The notes: generated by a model from the sequence alone, not told the origin. Shown: positions 42,946 to 53,632, counted from the first letter of the stretch. The stretch: DNA of 64,000 nucleotides from Paranoxybacillus vitaminiphilus (GCF_003259935.1 NZ_QLMH01000004.1:62001-126000), one strand, 5' to 3'. Numbers and translations: made by a program.

Positions 42946-42981
42946 TAAAAAACGCCAAGCGCCTTTTGACGCTTAGCGTTC
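42946..42981 (-). terminator. upp terminator
   Basis: Minus strand AACGC.AAGCG / CGCTT.GCGTT stem with loop TCAAAAGG, then six T. Confidence 0.88.
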
Positions 42982-43034
42982 CTAACTAGCTGCAGTAAAG
43001 CTCTCTATGCAAGAGAGGCGAGCAACGATGGGGA

Positions 43035-43685
<651 letters not shown>

Positions 43686-43708
43686 TTACACAATTTACAC
43701 TTCATTAA

Positions 43709-43737
43709 ATTCTACCGAAAAAGAAAAACTTGTTCAA
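43709..43737 (-). promoter_or_regulatory. Sigma-A promoter of upp
   Basis: Minus strand TTGAAC, 17 bases, TAGAAT, about 45 bases before the start codon. Confidence 0.7.
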
Positions 43738-43770
43738 CAATCGTGTCGAAAATCGCAAAAAATTGTAAAA

Positions 43771-43887
43771 AAAAAGAGGCTGTCTCAACAGCCAAGCGTC
43801 AGAAAAACCTATCACCATATAGCTTACATTACTCTCAACAAGCAAAGCTAATGCATAAGGTCAGACACTTATGAGACAGACTCTTTA
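43771..43887. repeat. Family A repeat, copy 7
   Basis: AAAAAGAGGCTGTCTCAACA at the left; GGTCAGACACTTATGAGACAGACTCTTT (two parts) at the right. Next to it, at 43903-43916, stands the short palindrome GGGGGTCAGACCCC, which overlaps the glyA stop codon. Confidence 0.75.
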
Positions 43888-43907
43888 ACACTTTAACGCA
43901 TCGGGGG

Positions 43908-45146
43908 TCAGACCCCATAAAGAGGAAATTTCTCCGTGAGGGCAGCGACGCGTTTTTTTGCTTCTTCCAGTTTTTCTTCGTTGTCGATGTTTTTCAAAGT
44001 TAAAGCGATGATGCTAGCGATTTCGTCCATTTCTTCAAGCCCGAAGCCGCGGCTTGTTACAGCTGCTGTTCCGATACGAATGCCGCTTGTAACAAACGGG
44101 CTTTCCGGGTCGTATGGAATTGTATTTTTGTTTACAGTGATCCCAACTTCATCAAGCACTTTTTCCGCGACTTTACCTGTTAAATTTAATGAACGTAAAT
44201 CGATTAATAATAAATGGTTGTCCGTGCCGCCGGAAACAAGCGTAAAGCCTTCTTTCATTAACGATTCTGCTAAACGTTTTGCATTGTTCACAATGTTTTG
44301 TGCATATGTTTTAAAGCTATCTTGCAACGCTTCGCCAAGAGCCACCGCTTTTGCCGCAATGACATGCATTAACGGCCCGCCTTGAATACCCGGGAAGATG
44401 GCCTTGTCAATTTGCTTTGCAAATTCCTCTTTGCAAAGAATCATGCCGCCGCGCGGTCCGCGCAATGTTTTGTGCGTTGTCGTCGTGACAAAATGCGCAT
44501 AAGGCACAGGGTTAGGATGAAGACCTGCCGCAACAAGACCTGCGATATGCGCCATATCGACCATTAAATAAGCGCCAACTTCATCGGCGATTTCGCGGAA
44601 ACGTTTAAAGTCAATGACGCGAGGATATGCGCTCGCACCAGCTACAATTAATTTCGGTTTATGTAAGCGTGCCTTTTCCAACACTTCATCATAATTAATC
44701 GTATGCGTTTCCGGGTCTACCCCATATTCAACGAAGTTATATTGAATACCACTGAAGTTCACCGGGCTTCCATGTGTTAAGTGGCCGCCGTGGGACAAAT
44801 TCATGCCAAGCACTGTATCCCCGTGCTCAAGAACAGTAAAATAAACAGCCATGTTCGCTTGAGCTCCGGAATGCGGCTGAACGTTTGCATGTTCTGCGCC
44901 AAACAACTGCTTCGCCCGTTCACGCGCCAACTCTTCCACGACATCAACATGTTCGCAACCACCATAATAGCGGCGGCCTGGATATCCTTCTGCATATTTG
45001 TTTGTTAATACAGAACCTTGTGCTTCCATGACGGCACGGCTGACAAAGTTTTCAGAAGCAATTAACTCAATTTTTGTTTGCTGTCTTTTTAATTCATTTT
45101 GAATTGCTTGAAAAACTTGCGGATCTTGCTGTGGCAAGTAATTCAT
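43908..45146 (-). CDS. glyA: Serine hydroxymethyltransferase
   Basis: Interconverts serine and glycine, loading one-carbon units onto tetrahydrofolate. 412 aa; the PLP lysine lies in [14 protein letters not shown], and [22 protein letters not shown] and HSGAQAN are family motifs. GGGGGAG precedes the ATG. Its stop codon lies in a GGGTCTGACCC palindrome. Confidence 0.98.
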   Translation of the reverse strand: MNYLPQQDPQVFQAIQNELKRQQTKIELIASENFVSRAVMEAQGSVLTNKYAEGYPGRRYYGGCEHVDVVEELARERAKQLFGAEHANVQPHSGAQANMAVYFTVLEHGDTVLGMNLSHGGHLTHGSPVNFSGIQYNFVEYGVDPETHTINYDEVLEKARLHKPKLIVAGASAYPRVIDFKRFREIADEVGAYLMVDMAHIAGLVAAGLHPNPVPYAHFVTTTTHKTLRGPRGGMILCKEEFAKQIDKAIFPGIQGGPLMHVIAAKAVALGEALQDSFKTYAQNIVNNAKRLAESLMKEGFTLVSGGTDNHLLLIDLRSLNLTGKVAEKVLDEVGITVNKNTIPYDPESPFVTSGIRIGTAAVTSRGFGLEEMDEIASIIALTLKNIDNEEKLEEAKKRVAALTEKFPLYGV

Positions 45147-45167
45147 CGCCAGCTCCCCCTTTTTAGA

Positions 45168-45181
45168 AATATTCGAATATT
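45168..45181. promoter_or_regulatory. 14-base palindrome in the glyA leader
   Basis: AATATTCGAATATT, about 22 bases before the glyA start. It has the CGAA core of PurR half-sites; glyA is in the PurR regulon of B. subtilis. The match to the full PurBox is partial. Confidence 0.35.
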
Positions 45182-45240
45182 CCTTTTTATTTTAACAGCT
45201 TTTTACCGTTTTTTAAAAGAAAAAGTGAACAAAATTGTTA

Positions 45241-45816
45241 CTAATCGCATGATATATTCGGTTTTTCTAAGGAATAAACGGCTCTCGCGCCACCGATTAA
45301 TTTCGGTCTTGTCTTTGCCAATGTAATATGGGCATGTCCAACTTGTTTCAATGATGTACGAACCGGTACAGCGACATGCTTCAAATGCATCCCAATGAGC
45401 GTATCGCCGATGTCAATGCCTGCATCCGCCTTAATAAACTCAACAACAACAGGATCCTGCAAATGTTGGTACGCATACTCAGCCATCGCACCTCCCGCTG
45501 AGCGCACCGGAACGACCGAGACAATCTCCAGCTTATTCTCAACGGCTGTTTTCCTTTCTACCACTAAAGCGCGGTTAAGATGCTCACAACACTGAAAAGC
45601 GAGCTGTACCCCTGTTTCGTCTTGCAGCTTTTTCAATTCATGAAACAGCATTTCCGCCACTTCCGTTGTGCCGGCTGTGCCAATCTTTTGACCGATCACT
45701 TCGCTCGTGCTGCAGCCGATAACAACAATTTGCTCGGGAGAGAGGGGAACTTGCTTACGAAACTCTTGTAAAATCGTTTGCCATTGCTGCTTCCATTGTT
45801 GTAAATCAGCGGACAT
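45241..45816 (-). CDS. ywlG: TIGR01440/UPF0340 family protein YwlG
   Basis: Conserved protein of unknown function, 191 aa from the ATG at 45816 (GAGGGGG upstream). [24 protein letters not shown] is the characteristic N-terminal motif (split: [21 protein letters not shown]), and [19 protein letters not shown] lies near the C-terminus. Its place between rpiB and glyA is conserved in Firmicutes. Confidence 0.9.
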   Translation of the reverse strand: MSADLQQWKQQWQTILQEFRKQVPLSPEQIVVIGCSTSEVIGQKIGTAGTTEVAEMLFHELKKLQDETGVQLAFQCCEHLNRALVVERKTAVENKLEIVSVVPVRSAGGAMAEYAYQHLQDPVVVEFIKADAGIDIGDTLIGMHLKHVAVPVRTSLKQVGHAHITLAKTRPKLIGGARAVYSLEKPNISCD

Positions 45817-45843
45817 TCTCCATTCCCCCTCAAACAAAACAAT

Positions 45844-46290
45844 TTACAAATTTTCTTCTTCGTACTTTTTAATTTTATTTAAGCGGTTTTCGTGACGACC
45901 GCCTTCATATTTCGTTGTGAGCCATACTTTTGCAATTTCCCGGGCTAATCCCGGGCCAATGACACGCTCTCCCATCGCCAATACATTGCTGTCGTTATGT
46001 TCGCGCGTCGCTCTTGCACTGAATACATCATGAACGAGAGCGCAACGAACCCCTTTGACTTTGTTAGCAGCAATACTCATGCCAATACCTGTGCCGCAAA
46101 TTAAAATGCCGCGGTCCACTTCACCTCGAGCTACCTTTTCCGCTACAGGAATCGCATAATCCGGATAATCGACAGATGTACCGCATTCACAGCCTAAATC
46201 AATATACTCAATTCCCATTTCGTCCATCAGCTTTTTTATTTCTTTACGAATATTTACCCCGCCATGGTCGGAAGCAATGGCTACTTTCAT
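45844..46290 (-). CDS. rpiB: Ribose-5-phosphate isomerase B
   Basis: Interconverts ribose-5-phosphate and ribulose-5-phosphate. 148 aa of the RpiB/LacAB family: IASDHGGVNIRKEI at the N-terminus, GILICGTGIGMSIAANKVKG with the active-site cysteine, and REHNDSNVLAMGERVIG. It lies just upstream of ywlG. Confidence 0.95.
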   Translation of the reverse strand: MKVAIASDHGGVNIRKEIKKLMDEMGIEYIDLGCECGTSVDYPDYAIPVAEKVARGEVDRGILICGTGIGMSIAANKVKGVRCALVHDVFSARATREHNDSNVLAMGERVIGPGLAREIAKVWLTTKYEGGRHENRLNKIKKYEEENL

Positions 46291-46322
46291 TCAGTTTCCC
46301 TCCTTAGTAGATATCGCTGCAC

Positions 46323-46426
46323 AAAAAGCCGCCTTTCTTCTCAATTTTAATATGTTCACCGAGAAGTCTCCCACCTCTAAACAGCGTGCAGGTGGGAGAG
46401 GTTCATATGATAGAAGGCGGCGTTTT
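46323..46426. terminator. Terminator stem carrying a second hairpin in its loop
   Basis: Outer stem GCCGCCTTTCT / AGAAGGCGGC with T-runs on both outer sides (AAAAAG... and ...CGTTTT). In its loop lies a ten-pair hairpin TCTCCCACCT / AGGTGGGAGA (46367-46399) flanked by TTCAC and TTCAT. The inner hairpin resembles the end hairpins of IS200/IS605 elements. It serves as the end of the chemotaxis receptor transcript. Confidence 0.6.
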
Positions 46427-46529
46427 CATTAATTTCAGCATTTGTTGTTTATTTTATCCCCTCAGCTTCTGATTCTTTTCTCTATTGAAAAATCATGTTC
46501 TGCCGCTAATAATGGTTCATGGAAGCCCA

Positions 46530-47819
46530 TTACAATGAAAAACGTTCAATCGTGTGTTTTAATTTTTCAGCCTGCTCTGCCAGCTGTTTTGCAAGTTCAT
46601 TGACATTATTAATCATTGCCGTTTGTTCTTGAGTTGCCGTTGTCACTTCAAGCGCCCCTGCCGATGTTTCTTCAGCAATCGCCGCCACCTCTTGCGACTG
46701 GATGGAAGTGCGCTCAATATGCTCCATTTGCTGTTCAACAAGTTCAGCAATTTGTTTGACTGCATCAGCAACTTCATGAATCGAATGCGTCATCTCAGAA
46801 ATCGCATGATTTGTGTCACTGCCTTTCGCCGCTTCCTCGTTGGCTAATTTCACTTGCTCATTAATTTGCGCAACAACACGGATGACTTCCTGTTGAATAT
46901 TTTGAATCAGCTCTGAAATTCCTTGCACTGCCTTCGCGCTTTCATCTGCCAGTTTGCGCACTTCTTCAGCAACAACAGCAAACCCCTTGCCATGCTCCCC
47001 GGCACGCGCTGCTTCAATCGAAGCGTTTAAGGCTAGTAAATTCGTTTGCCCGGCAATATCCCCGACAAGCGAGATAATATTTTCTACTTCTTTTGCATGC
47101 TGCTCCAAACGGCGGACGGACTGTAACGAAGCCTGATTATTTTTCGCTAAGTTTTGAATGCCTGTAACAAGTGAATGAATGACTTGTTTGCTTGCATCTA
47201 ATGTTTCAACCATCTCAATCGACAATTGTTCGGACTGCTGCGCTTTTTCCTGTACTTGATTGGCGATTCGCAATACATCATCTACTGATTCGGCTGTCGT
47301 CTGCATCGATACGGCTGAATTGTCAGCTCCCTTAGAAATTTCTTCAATCGTGCGGGCGATGTTTTCCGACTGCTCAGCTGCCATGCTGGAAGCTTTCGTA
47401 ATTTCCATGACTTTTTGATTTGTATGTTCAAAGTTTTCTTCAATATTTTTGACAATCGCGCGCAAATTGCGGAGCATTTCGTTAAAAGCCAGGCCTAACG
47501 AACGAATTTCATCATCGGATTTTGAAACGGGTACATCTTCATTAATTTGCCCGTTTGCCGCTTTAATGGCCGCTTGTTCAAGCTGCTTTAACGGCTTCGT
47601 AATAAAGCTTGCCGCAAAATACGCTAACAATCCTGACCAAAAAATGCCTAGCAATAAGGTGACAATCGTAAAAACGTGTTCATTGACAAGATGTGAAACA
47701 AAATCATATAAATAATAAATGAAAAAGGCACTGGTAGAATAAGTAACTGTCGCTAACACAGTCGTAAACACAACAAGTTTTAATCGCAGGCTGAAGCCAT
47801 ACCTCTTTTTTTCCTGCAT
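46530..47819 (-). CDS. Methyl-accepting chemotaxis protein without an outer sensor domain
   Basis: 429 aa. Two membrane segments lie close together (about residues 14-36 and 45-70) with only about ten residues between, so there is no extracellular ligand domain. A HAMP domain follows ([19 protein letters not shown]...), then a long signalling coiled coil with the tip [20 protein letters not shown] (the invariant CheA/CheW-binding hairpin). It may sense membrane state, or act through partner receptors. It is monocistronic between ywlE and rpiB, an accessory gene in this otherwise conserved order. Confidence 0.93.
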   Translation of the reverse strand: MQEKKRYGFSLRLKLVVFTTVLATVTYSTSAFFIYYLYDFVSHLVNEHVFTIVTLLLGIFWSGLLAYFAASFITKPLKQLEQAAIKAANGQINEDVPVSKSDDEIRSLGLAFNEMLRNLRAIVKNIEENFEHTNQKVMEITKASSMAAEQSENIARTIEEISKGADNSAVSMQTTAESVDDVLRIANQVQEKAQQSEQLSIEMVETLDASKQVIHSLVTGIQNLAKNNQASLQSVRRLEQHAKEVENIISLVGDIAGQTNLLALNASIEAARAGEHGKGFAVVAEEVRKLADESAKAVQGISELIQNIQQEVIRVVAQINEQVKLANEEAAKGSDTNHAISEMTHSIHEVADAVKQIAELVEQQMEHIERTSIQSQEVAAIAEETSAGALEVTTATQEQTAMINNVNELAKQLAEQAEKLKHTIERFSL

Positions 47820-47886
47820 CCCCGAACTCCCCCTATATATGTTGGTATGCTTGTCCTATTTTTCCTAACAATCGCCCAATCGCCTT

Positions 47887-48321
47887 TTAGAGCTTATTAG
47901 CAAGCTGTTCAATTAGCTGTTCTAACTCTTCCCGCGTTTGACGATACATCTCTACAGAGCCGCCAAAAGGATCGGATATATCCCCACTTTCTCCCAAGAC
48001 AAATTCTTTTAATGTAAATGTTTTATTTTGCGCCTCTGGAAAGCGGCTTATCACATGTTGTTTATGTCCTTCCGTCATTGTTAAAATATATGTCGCCCAC
48101 TCCACATGCTCTTTCGTTAACATCGAAGATTGATGGACACATTCCACCCCTTTCTCAGCTAATACTGTTTTCGCATGTTCTGAGGCATCGCTGCCATCCA
48201 TCGCAAAAATCCCTGCTGACTTTACTTCGATGTCAGGAAGATTTTTATTTTTTAATAATGCTTCAGCCATGGGGCTTCGGCACGTATTTCCTGTGCAAAC
48301 AAACAAAATATGATTCGCCAT
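47887..48321 (-). CDS. ywlE: Protein-arginine phosphatase YwlE
   Basis: Low-molecular-weight phosphatase that reverses McsB arginine phosphorylation in protein quality control. VCTGNTCRSP is the CX5R loop (Cys9, Arg15), with Thr13, the residue that gives arginine specificity in B. subtilis YwlE; DPFGGS holds the general acid. 144 aa. AAGGAG lies eight bases before the ATG at 48321; the ATG one codon earlier is also possible. Confidence 0.93.
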   Translation of the reverse strand: MANHILFVCTGNTCRSPMAEALLKNKNLPDIEVKSAGIFAMDGSDASEHAKTVLAEKGVECVHQSSMLTKEHVEWATYILTMTEGHKQHVISRFPEAQNKTFTLKEFVLGESGDISDPFGGSVEMYRQTREELEQLIEQLANKL

Positions 48322-48440
48322 CATAAACACTCCTTATGTACAGACAAACATCATTTATCTTGCAAAAGCGCGAGTAGCTCCATACAATGTTATTAATTAT
48401 TATTATAACGGAATTTTCCTGCTAAATATAGTGGCATATG

Positions 48441-48538
48441 AAAAGAGGCTGATCCAAAAGTAAGTGTCAGCCCCTCAACGATAATATATAAGATAAAAAC
48501 ACGATGAGGTCAGACACTTATGGATCAGCCCCTAAAAA
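48441..48538. repeat. Family A repeat, copy 8
   Basis: AAAAGAGGCTGATCCAAAAG and TAAGTGTCAGCCCCTC at the left; GAGGTCAGACACTTATGGATCAGCCCCT (in two parts) at the right: nested inverted repeats around an AT centre. The right end supplies the mntP stop codon. Confidence 0.8.
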
Positions 48539-49086
48539 GGACATAATAATTTCATCCCGAATGCAAAAAGAATGCTTCCTCCCAGTACCTCGCTGTACAC
48601 TCCAAGCCATTGCTGAAATCTGCGGCCGAGCAAAAGACCGGTCCATGTAAGCATCATGCTGAATAATCCAAACAGCATAATCGTCAGCACCGTGCGTGCG
48701 CCATAAATTCCAAGACTGAGTCCAACCGAAAAACTATCTAAACTGACGCTTAAGGCAAAAAAAAGCAAGCCGATTCCTAAGGGAGAAATAAACGGCTCAT
48801 CGTCCTTCTTAAAAGAAGAAACAATCATTTGCCCTCCTAAAATCAAAAGCAAAAGCCCGCCGATGTAGGAAGCGATTGCGCCGAACTGCTGCGATAAAAA
48901 GCGACCGAGCCATAAGCCAAATAAAGGCATAAAAATATGAAACAGTCCAATCGTCAACCCTATATAAAAAATTTGCTTGAAGCGCAAACGAATAAGCCCC
49001 ATTCCCAATCCTACCGAAAAGGCATCCATTCCCAAAGCAAACGCCATCATGCATAATGTAATGAACTCACCGATTAATGTTTCCAT
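48532..49086 (-). CDS. mntP: Manganese efflux pump MntP
   Basis: Membrane exporter of Mn(II), 184 aa, six hydrophobic segments. The two homologous halves each carry the acidic motif: [17 protein letters not shown] and [17 protein letters not shown]. The start at 49086 has GGAGGGG upstream and avoids overlap with ywlC. B. subtilis has this gene (ywlD) in the same place. No manganese riboswitch or MntR box was recognised. Confidence 0.93.
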   Translation of the reverse strand: METLIGEFITLCMMAFALGMDAFSVGLGMGLIRLRFKQIFYIGLTIGLFHIFMPLFGLWLGRFLSQQFGAIASYIGGLLLLILGGQMIVSSFKKDDEPFISPLGIGLLFFALSVSLDSFSVGLSLGIYGARTVLTIMLFGLFSMMLTWTGLLLGRRFQQWLGVYSEVLGGSILFAFGMKLLCPF

Positions 49087-49147
49087 GGTTCCCCTCCTCG
49101 GACCTGCCTTATTGCCAACATATGCATGTCCGAAGAAGTTTAGAAGA

Positions 49148-50191
49148 CTATTTTTCACTTATCAGCTGATATCCAGCAGCTTTTTTTAGCCGATTCATAA
49201 CCGCTGCACCAATTCCTTCTGCCGGAAAACTTTCACTATAAATGAGTTCCACATCCGTTTCATCAAAATGTCTTAATACTTGATACAGATGCGCTGCGAC
49301 AGTATGCAAGTCTCCACGCCGGCCGCACGGAAGAACAACGTCTGCATGATAAAAATCTTTATTTTCCTCTGTTGTCAATACACCGACTTTCACACCGCTT
49401 TTTCGCCGTTCATCAACAAGGCGCTGTAAAAAAATGCGGCTTCCTTCGACGATGATCAAAGGAGACTTTGGAGCATAGTGTGTATATTTCATCCCCGGCG
49501 ATTTCGGAGCCGCTGTTTCGTCTTCAAGAGCCGCATCGATACGCACCTTGCCGATCACCTGTTCAATTTCTTCTTTCGTAACACCGCCTGGACGCAAAAT
49601 TACAGGGATCTTTTCTGTGCAGTCTAACACCGTCGATTCCACACCAATGCCTGTTTCCCCTCCGTCAACAATGCCGGCAATACGCCCGTTTAAATCATCA
49701 TAAACATGCTTTGCTGTTGTCGGGCTTGGACGGCCGGATAAATTGGCGCTTGGTGCAGCAAGCGGCAGACAACATTCTTCAATCAATGCTAAAGCAACCG
49801 GATGATTCGGCATGCGCACCGCAACAGTCGGAAGCCCTGCCGTTACCTTTTCAGAAATCTTTCCTTTTGCCTTCAGTACAAGCGTTAATGGTCCTGGCCA
49901 AAAACGTTCCATTAATTTGTAAGCAAAATCTGGAATATCTGTCGCAATTTCCTCAAGCTGTTGCAGCTGAGCGATATGAACAATCAACGGATTGTCGCTC
50001 GGACGGCCTTTCGCGATAAAAATTTTCTCCACCGCAGCTGAATCTGTAGCGTTCGCCCCCAATCCGTATACCGTCTCTGTCGGGAAGGCAACAATTTCAT
50101 TCGCTCGCAGCAATTCCGCAGCCTGTGAAATCTGTGGATAAAATTGTGATTTATCCTCAATATTATCCACAACCCAAATTTTTGTCTCCAC
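49148..50191 (-). CDS. ywlC: Threonylcarbamoyl-AMP synthase (Sua5/YwlC)
   Basis: Makes L-threonylcarbamoyl-AMP for the t6A37 modification of tRNA. 347 aa, two domains: the YrdC/TsaC domain ([36 protein letters not shown]) and the C-terminal Sua5 domain ([12 protein letters not shown] onward). The start is GTG at 50191 with GAGGTG six bases upstream. Its leader and first codons lie in a DnaA-box cluster. Confidence 0.95.
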   Translation of the reverse strand: METKIWVVDNIEDKSQFYPQISQAAELLRANEIVAFPTETVYGLGANATDSAAVEKIFIAKGRPSDNPLIVHIAQLQQLEEIATDIPDFAYKLMERFWPGPLTLVLKAKGKISEKVTAGLPTVAVRMPNHPVALALIEECCLPLAAPSANLSGRPSPTTAKHVYDDLNGRIAGIVDGGETGIGVESTVLDCTEKIPVILRPGGVTKEEIEQVIGKVRIDAALEDETAAPKSPGMKYTHYAPKSPLIIVEGSRIFLQRLVDERRKSGVKVGVLTTEENKDFYHADVVLPCGRRGDLHTVAAHLYQVLRHFDETDVELIYSESFPAEGIGAAVMNRLKKAAGYQLISEK

Positions 50192-50394
50192 TTTATCCAC
50201 CTCAAATGTTACATATGTTATATAGTAAAAAATACGAGTCTATCAAGAGAATGACAAGATATTATGTAAAAAGTATAAAAGAAGCCTGTATATAACACAA
50301 GTTTTATCCACAAAATGTGGATAAAACTTGTGATTTAGTGGATAACTATGTGGATAATATGGAGATCTCAACAAAACAATAAAGGTTATCCACA
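50133..50394. promoter_or_regulatory. DnaA-box cluster
   Basis: Nine copies of TTATCCACA or its complement in 262 bases. Perfect: 50133, 50163, 50304, 50316, 50349, 50386. One mismatch: 50151, 50193, 50337. They cover the ywlC start, its leader and the spoIIR-ywlC spacer. The ywlC promoter region of B. subtilis is a known DnaA target outside oriC, which supports a role as titration or control site. Confidence 0.85.
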
Positions 50395-50408
50395 AAAAAT
50401 TCCGAAAA

Positions 50409-51134
50409 CTATGGAATGATACTCTTCAGTAATTCACCGACAAAAAACTTCACTTCGACTTTTCCCGCCTTTTCTTCTACGACAAATTCAGGTTTCTGAA
50501 CCTGTAAATCAGAAGGTCCTGCCGTTTTTGGAGCGGCCATTTCTTGATTCGGATCCTGATCTTGTTTGCTCGTTTTTAGAGGCTCCATTTCTATTTCTTG
50601 TTTTGAATCCTGACCTTGTTTTTTCACCGCTTCACCATTTGAAAAATCAAGAAAACATAACGGCGGGAATAATACACACCACCAGTTTGCTCCTTCACCT
50701 TTACCAAGAGTAATTAAAATCGCTTCATATTGGCCAGCCGGATAAATATAGTTGCCATAAAGCTTCGTCGGAAAGTTTACTTTCCCAAACTCCACTTTAT
50801 ATGTTTGTCTGCTGTTTTCTTCCTTTAGCACAGCAGCAACAATATGCTCAATATCGTCGATACGGCTTTGAATGACTTTCTTTGCCTCAGCAAAAGAAGT
50901 TAAATCGGCAACCCATTTGTTCATTTCCTTATTAACTGCATCGCGCACCTTTCGTTTCAATTCCTGGTCTTGCGCCGAATCGCTGTTCGCTAATATTCTT
51001 AAGCGTATCGCTTCATCCGGTATAACGACCGCCTCGTTTTCTCCCGCGTTCGTCTGCCGGCCATAAATATTGACCAACGCTCCAATCATCAGCAGCAATA
51101 TATATAAAAAAATAATCGCCTTTCGCTTCATCAT
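50409..51134 (-). CDS. spoIIR: Stage II sporulation protein R
   Basis: Signal protein made in the forespore that triggers SpoIIGA to process pro-sigma-E. 241 aa from the ATG at 51134: an N-terminal signal/anchor (AIIFLYILLLMIGALVNIYG), EAIRLRILANSDS-type motif (IPDEAIRLRILANSDSAQDQ), GNYIYPAGQYEAILITLGKG and NWWCVLFPPLCFLD. Before the conserved end VEVKFFVGELLKSI lies a Gln/Lys/Glu-rich insert (about residues 165-210). The ribosome site AAAGGA is weakly spaced; GTG at 51155 is possible. Confidence 0.93.
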   Translation of the reverse strand: MMKRKAIIFLYILLLMIGALVNIYGRQTNAGENEAVVIPDEAIRLRILANSDSAQDQELKRKVRDAVNKEMNKWVADLTSFAEAKKVIQSRIDDIEHIVAAVLKEENSRQTYKVEFGKVNFPTKLYGNYIYPAGQYEAILITLGKGEGANWWCVLFPPLCFLDFSNGEAVKKQGQDSKQEIEMEPLKTSKQDQDPNQEMAAPKTAGPSDLQVQKPEFVVEEKAGKVEVKFFVGELLKSIIP

Positions 51135-51224
51135 TGATTCGCACCGTCCTTTCACTAACCATTTTGGACAGCGGTGATGAATCTTAAACTATGAACTTAA
51201 AAAAATTTCTAGCAATCTAAAAAT

Positions 51225-51312
51225 AAAGAGGCTGGTCCTAAAGCAAAACGCCAGATCCCACAGCACGATATGATAAAGCTCGCATGAGATCAGACATTTT
51301 TGGACCAGCTCT
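51225..51312. repeat. Family A repeat, copy 9
   Basis: AAATAAAGAGGCTGGTCCTA left, TTTTTGGACCAGCTCTT right, with inner AACGCCAGATCCCAC / GCATGAGATCAGACATT. The right arm forms the last codons of prmC (KSWSKNV) and its stop. Confidence 0.75.
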
Positions 51313-52177
51313 TATCTAAAAGTTCCGCATATACCATCCGGTCTTTTCCGTTCATATCATAAACAATTTCAACCATCGCCCCGCGAAACGTTTCCCGCAG
51401 CAACCCCGCAACGGCTTCCGCCTGCCCAACACCGACTTCGAATGCGATTAAAGCGCGTTCCTTTACAACGAGCGGCAATTCGCTCATAAAGCGGCGATAA
51501 AAATCAAGCCCATCTTTTCCCCCAACAAGTGCTCTAAGAGGCTCATGATTTTTTACAACCGGAGAAAGAAACGCGATGTCGCTTTCGGGAATATAAGGCG
51601 GATTCGAAACAACAATATCGACTTTGCGGCCTGTTTGAATGAACGGCTGCAGCAAGTCCCCGCATATAAATTCCACTTCCGCTCCGAGACGACTGGCATT
51701 TTCTTTCGCTACTTGTATCGACTCAGGGGCAATATCAATCGTGCTGACACGCAGCGCCTTATTCTCAAGCGCGAGCGTAATCGCAATCGCACCGCTTCCC
51801 GTTCCAACGTCAACGACATCAAGCATGTCATGTTCCGGAAACAGCTTCTTGATTCTTCTCAACACACCTGCTACTAACTCTTCCGTCTCCGGACGGGGAA
51901 TGAGCACTTCTTTGTTGACCAAAAAGGAACGCCCGTAAAACTCCTCACAGCCGGTTAAATATTGTACAGGCACATGTTCGTATACATGCTTTTGCAAATC
52001 GGCGATGAACGCTTGCTTTATCTTGTCCCCGATTTCATCGCGTAAATGAGCAAACAGCTGCGCGCGCGTCATGTTTAAATGATGGCGCAGCAATAACTCC
52101 GCAACATTTTCCTCTTTGCCGTTTTCTTTTAAAAAAGAAGAAGCCCAGTTCAGGACTTCATAAATTTTATTGCTCAT
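51290..52177 (-). CDS. prmC: Release factor glutamine methyltransferase
   Basis: Methylates the glutamine of the GGQ motif in RF1/RF2. 295 aa: an N-terminal helical domain, then a class I methyltransferase with [17 protein letters not shown] and the NPPY motif [11 protein letters not shown]. The start ATG at 52177 overlaps the prfA end by 11 bases. The last seven codons and the stop come from a family A repeat. Confidence 0.95.
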   Translation of the reverse strand: MSNKIYEVLNWASSFLKENGKEENVAELLLRHHLNMTRAQLFAHLRDEIGDKIKQAFIADLQKHVYEHVPVQYLTGCEEFYGRSFLVNKEVLIPRPETEELVAGVLRRIKKLFPEHDMLDVVDVGTGSGAIAITLALENKALRVSTIDIAPESIQVAKENASRLGAEVEFICGDLLQPFIQTGRKVDIVVSNPPYIPESDIAFLSPVVKNHEPLRALVGGKDGLDFYRRFMSELPLVVKERALIAFEVGVGQAEAVAGLLRETFRGAMVEIVYDMNGKDRMVYAELLDKSWSKNV

Positions 52178-53243
52178 TGTTTGCCTGCTCCAATTTTTTT
52201 GATTGGTCATCTAAAATAAGCGCATCAATAATTTCATCAAGCTTGCCTTCCAACACTTGGTCAAGCTTTTGAATCGTTAAACCGATGCGATGGTCGGTGA
52301 CGCGGTTTTGCGGGAAGTTATAGGTGCGAATGCGCTCGGAACGATCACCTGTCCCAACCGCCTGTTTGCGCGTTTGGTCGTATTCAGCGCGCGCTTCTTG
52401 CTGATATTTATCATAAATGCGGGCACGCAATACTTTCATCGCTTTTTCCTTGTTTTTAATTTGCGATTTTTCATCTTGGCAGGAAACGACGATTCCCGTA
52501 GGAATATGTGTTAAGCGGACGGCTGACATCGTCGTGTTTACGCTTTGTCCGCCCGGGCCGCTCGAAGCAAACGTATCGACGCGGATATCTTTTTCGTTAA
52601 TTTCAATTTCAATCTCTTCCATTTCCGGCAGGCAGGCAACCGTTGCCGTCGATGTATGAATGCGTCCGCCAGACTCTGTCTCCGGAACGCGCTGCACGCG
52701 ATGGGCGCCGTTTTCAAACTTCAGCTTAGAGTAAGCCCCTTTACCGTTAATCATAAAAATAATTTCTTTATATCCGCCAAGCCCTGTTGGATGTGCTTCA
52801 ATCACTTCCGTTTTCCAGCCTTGTGACTCGGCATAGCGCGTATACATGCGATACAGGTCGCCGGCAAACAACGCCGCTTCTTCACCGCCAGCCGCACCGC
52901 GAATCTCCATAATGACGTTTTTATCATCGTTCGGATCCTTTGGCAAAAGAAGAATTTTTAGTTTCTCGACAAGCTCTTCTTCACGGCGCTCAAGCTCGCT
53001 GATTTCTTCTTTCACCATTTCGCGCATTTCCGGATCAAGCTTCTCTTCCAGCATCGCTTTCGCATCAGCTAACTGCTGGCGGACCGATTTGTACTCTCTA
53101 TATGTTTGCACCGTTTCCTCTAAATCGGACTGCTCCTTCGAATAATCACGCAATTTTTTCGGATCGTTAATCACTTCCGGATCCATTAATAATTGATTTA
53201 GCTTTTCGTAACGTTCTTCTACAGCTTGAAGACGATCAAACAC
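52167..53243 (-). CDS. prfA: Peptide chain release factor 1
   Basis: Reads UAA and UAG stop codons. 358 aa; the GGQ loop is [20 protein letters not shown], and the anticodon-like loop and domain 2 strands lie around [16 protein letters not shown]. The start is GTG at 53243 ([15 protein letters not shown]), with GAGGTG six bases upstream, matching the B. subtilis length; the GTG three codons earlier overlaps the ribosome site. Confidence 0.97.
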   Translation of the reverse strand: MFDRLQAVEERYEKLNQLLMDPEVINDPKKLRDYSKEQSDLEETVQTYREYKSVRQQLADAKAMLEEKLDPEMREMVKEEISELERREEELVEKLKILLLPKDPNDDKNVIMEIRGAAGGEEAALFAGDLYRMYTRYAESQGWKTEVIEAHPTGLGGYKEIIFMINGKGAYSKLKFENGAHRVQRVPETESGGRIHTSTATVACLPEMEEIEIEINEKDIRVDTFASSGPGGQSVNTTMSAVRLTHIPTGIVVSCQDEKSQIKNKEKAMKVLRARIYDKYQQEARAEYDQTRKQAVGTGDRSERIRTYNFPQNRVTDHRIGLTIQKLDQVLEGKLDEIIDALILDDQSKKLEQANNEQ

Positions 53244-53282
53244 GTTATTCACCTCGAATTTCCATACACAGTCTAATTTTAA

Positions 53283-53311
53283 ATTATACTATATGTTTTA
53301 TAAAACGGCAA
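53283..53311 (-). promoter_or_regulatory. Sigma-A promoter of prfA
   Basis: Minus strand TTGCCG, 17 bases, TATAAT, about 40 bases before the start. Confidence 0.65.
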
Positions 53312-53399
53312 AGTGATTAACAATATAGAAGCAATAGAGTATCGTGTTCCTGTTCAAGCGCAAGGATAGAAAAATTATACCAACAAGAATGCTGTGCTT

Positions 53400-53533
53400 C
53401 TACATGGATAGTAAAATCATTCGCGATAGGACGTGCCAATTTTACGAGAAAAATACCAACTATTCGTAAAAATTTGCCGAAATTTTGGCACAAAAATGAA
53501 CGAAATACGCATTTTACTATCATAAATGTAGAT
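53400..53533. repeat. Long nested inverted repeat upstream of adhT
   Basis: Arms in order from outside: CTACAT / ATGTAG; GATAGTAAAAT (53407) / ATTTTACTATC (53511), perfect; GTGCCAA (53433) / TTGGCAC (53485); TTTTACGA (53440) / TCGTAAAA (53464). The centre lies some 170 bases upstream of the -24/-12 promoter, the distance of enhancer sites for sigma-54 activators. It could also be a decayed short transposon. Confidence 0.6.
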
Positions 53534-53632
53534 TGGTTTTCCTACATATATAAAATTCTTAACGGCTCTTTTGCCCAAACCTAAACGCTTTATTTATGTC
53601 GATTTTTCAGTCTGAATTTATATATTTTCACT

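Noticed and set aside
48400..49147. Manganese riboswitch near mntP
   Set aside because: No yybP-ykoY-like structure is visible in the short ywlC-mntP spacer.
53317..53523. 68-codon minus-strand frame upstream of prfA
   Set aside because: Lies within the inverted-repeat region and the prfA promoter region, with no ribosome site.
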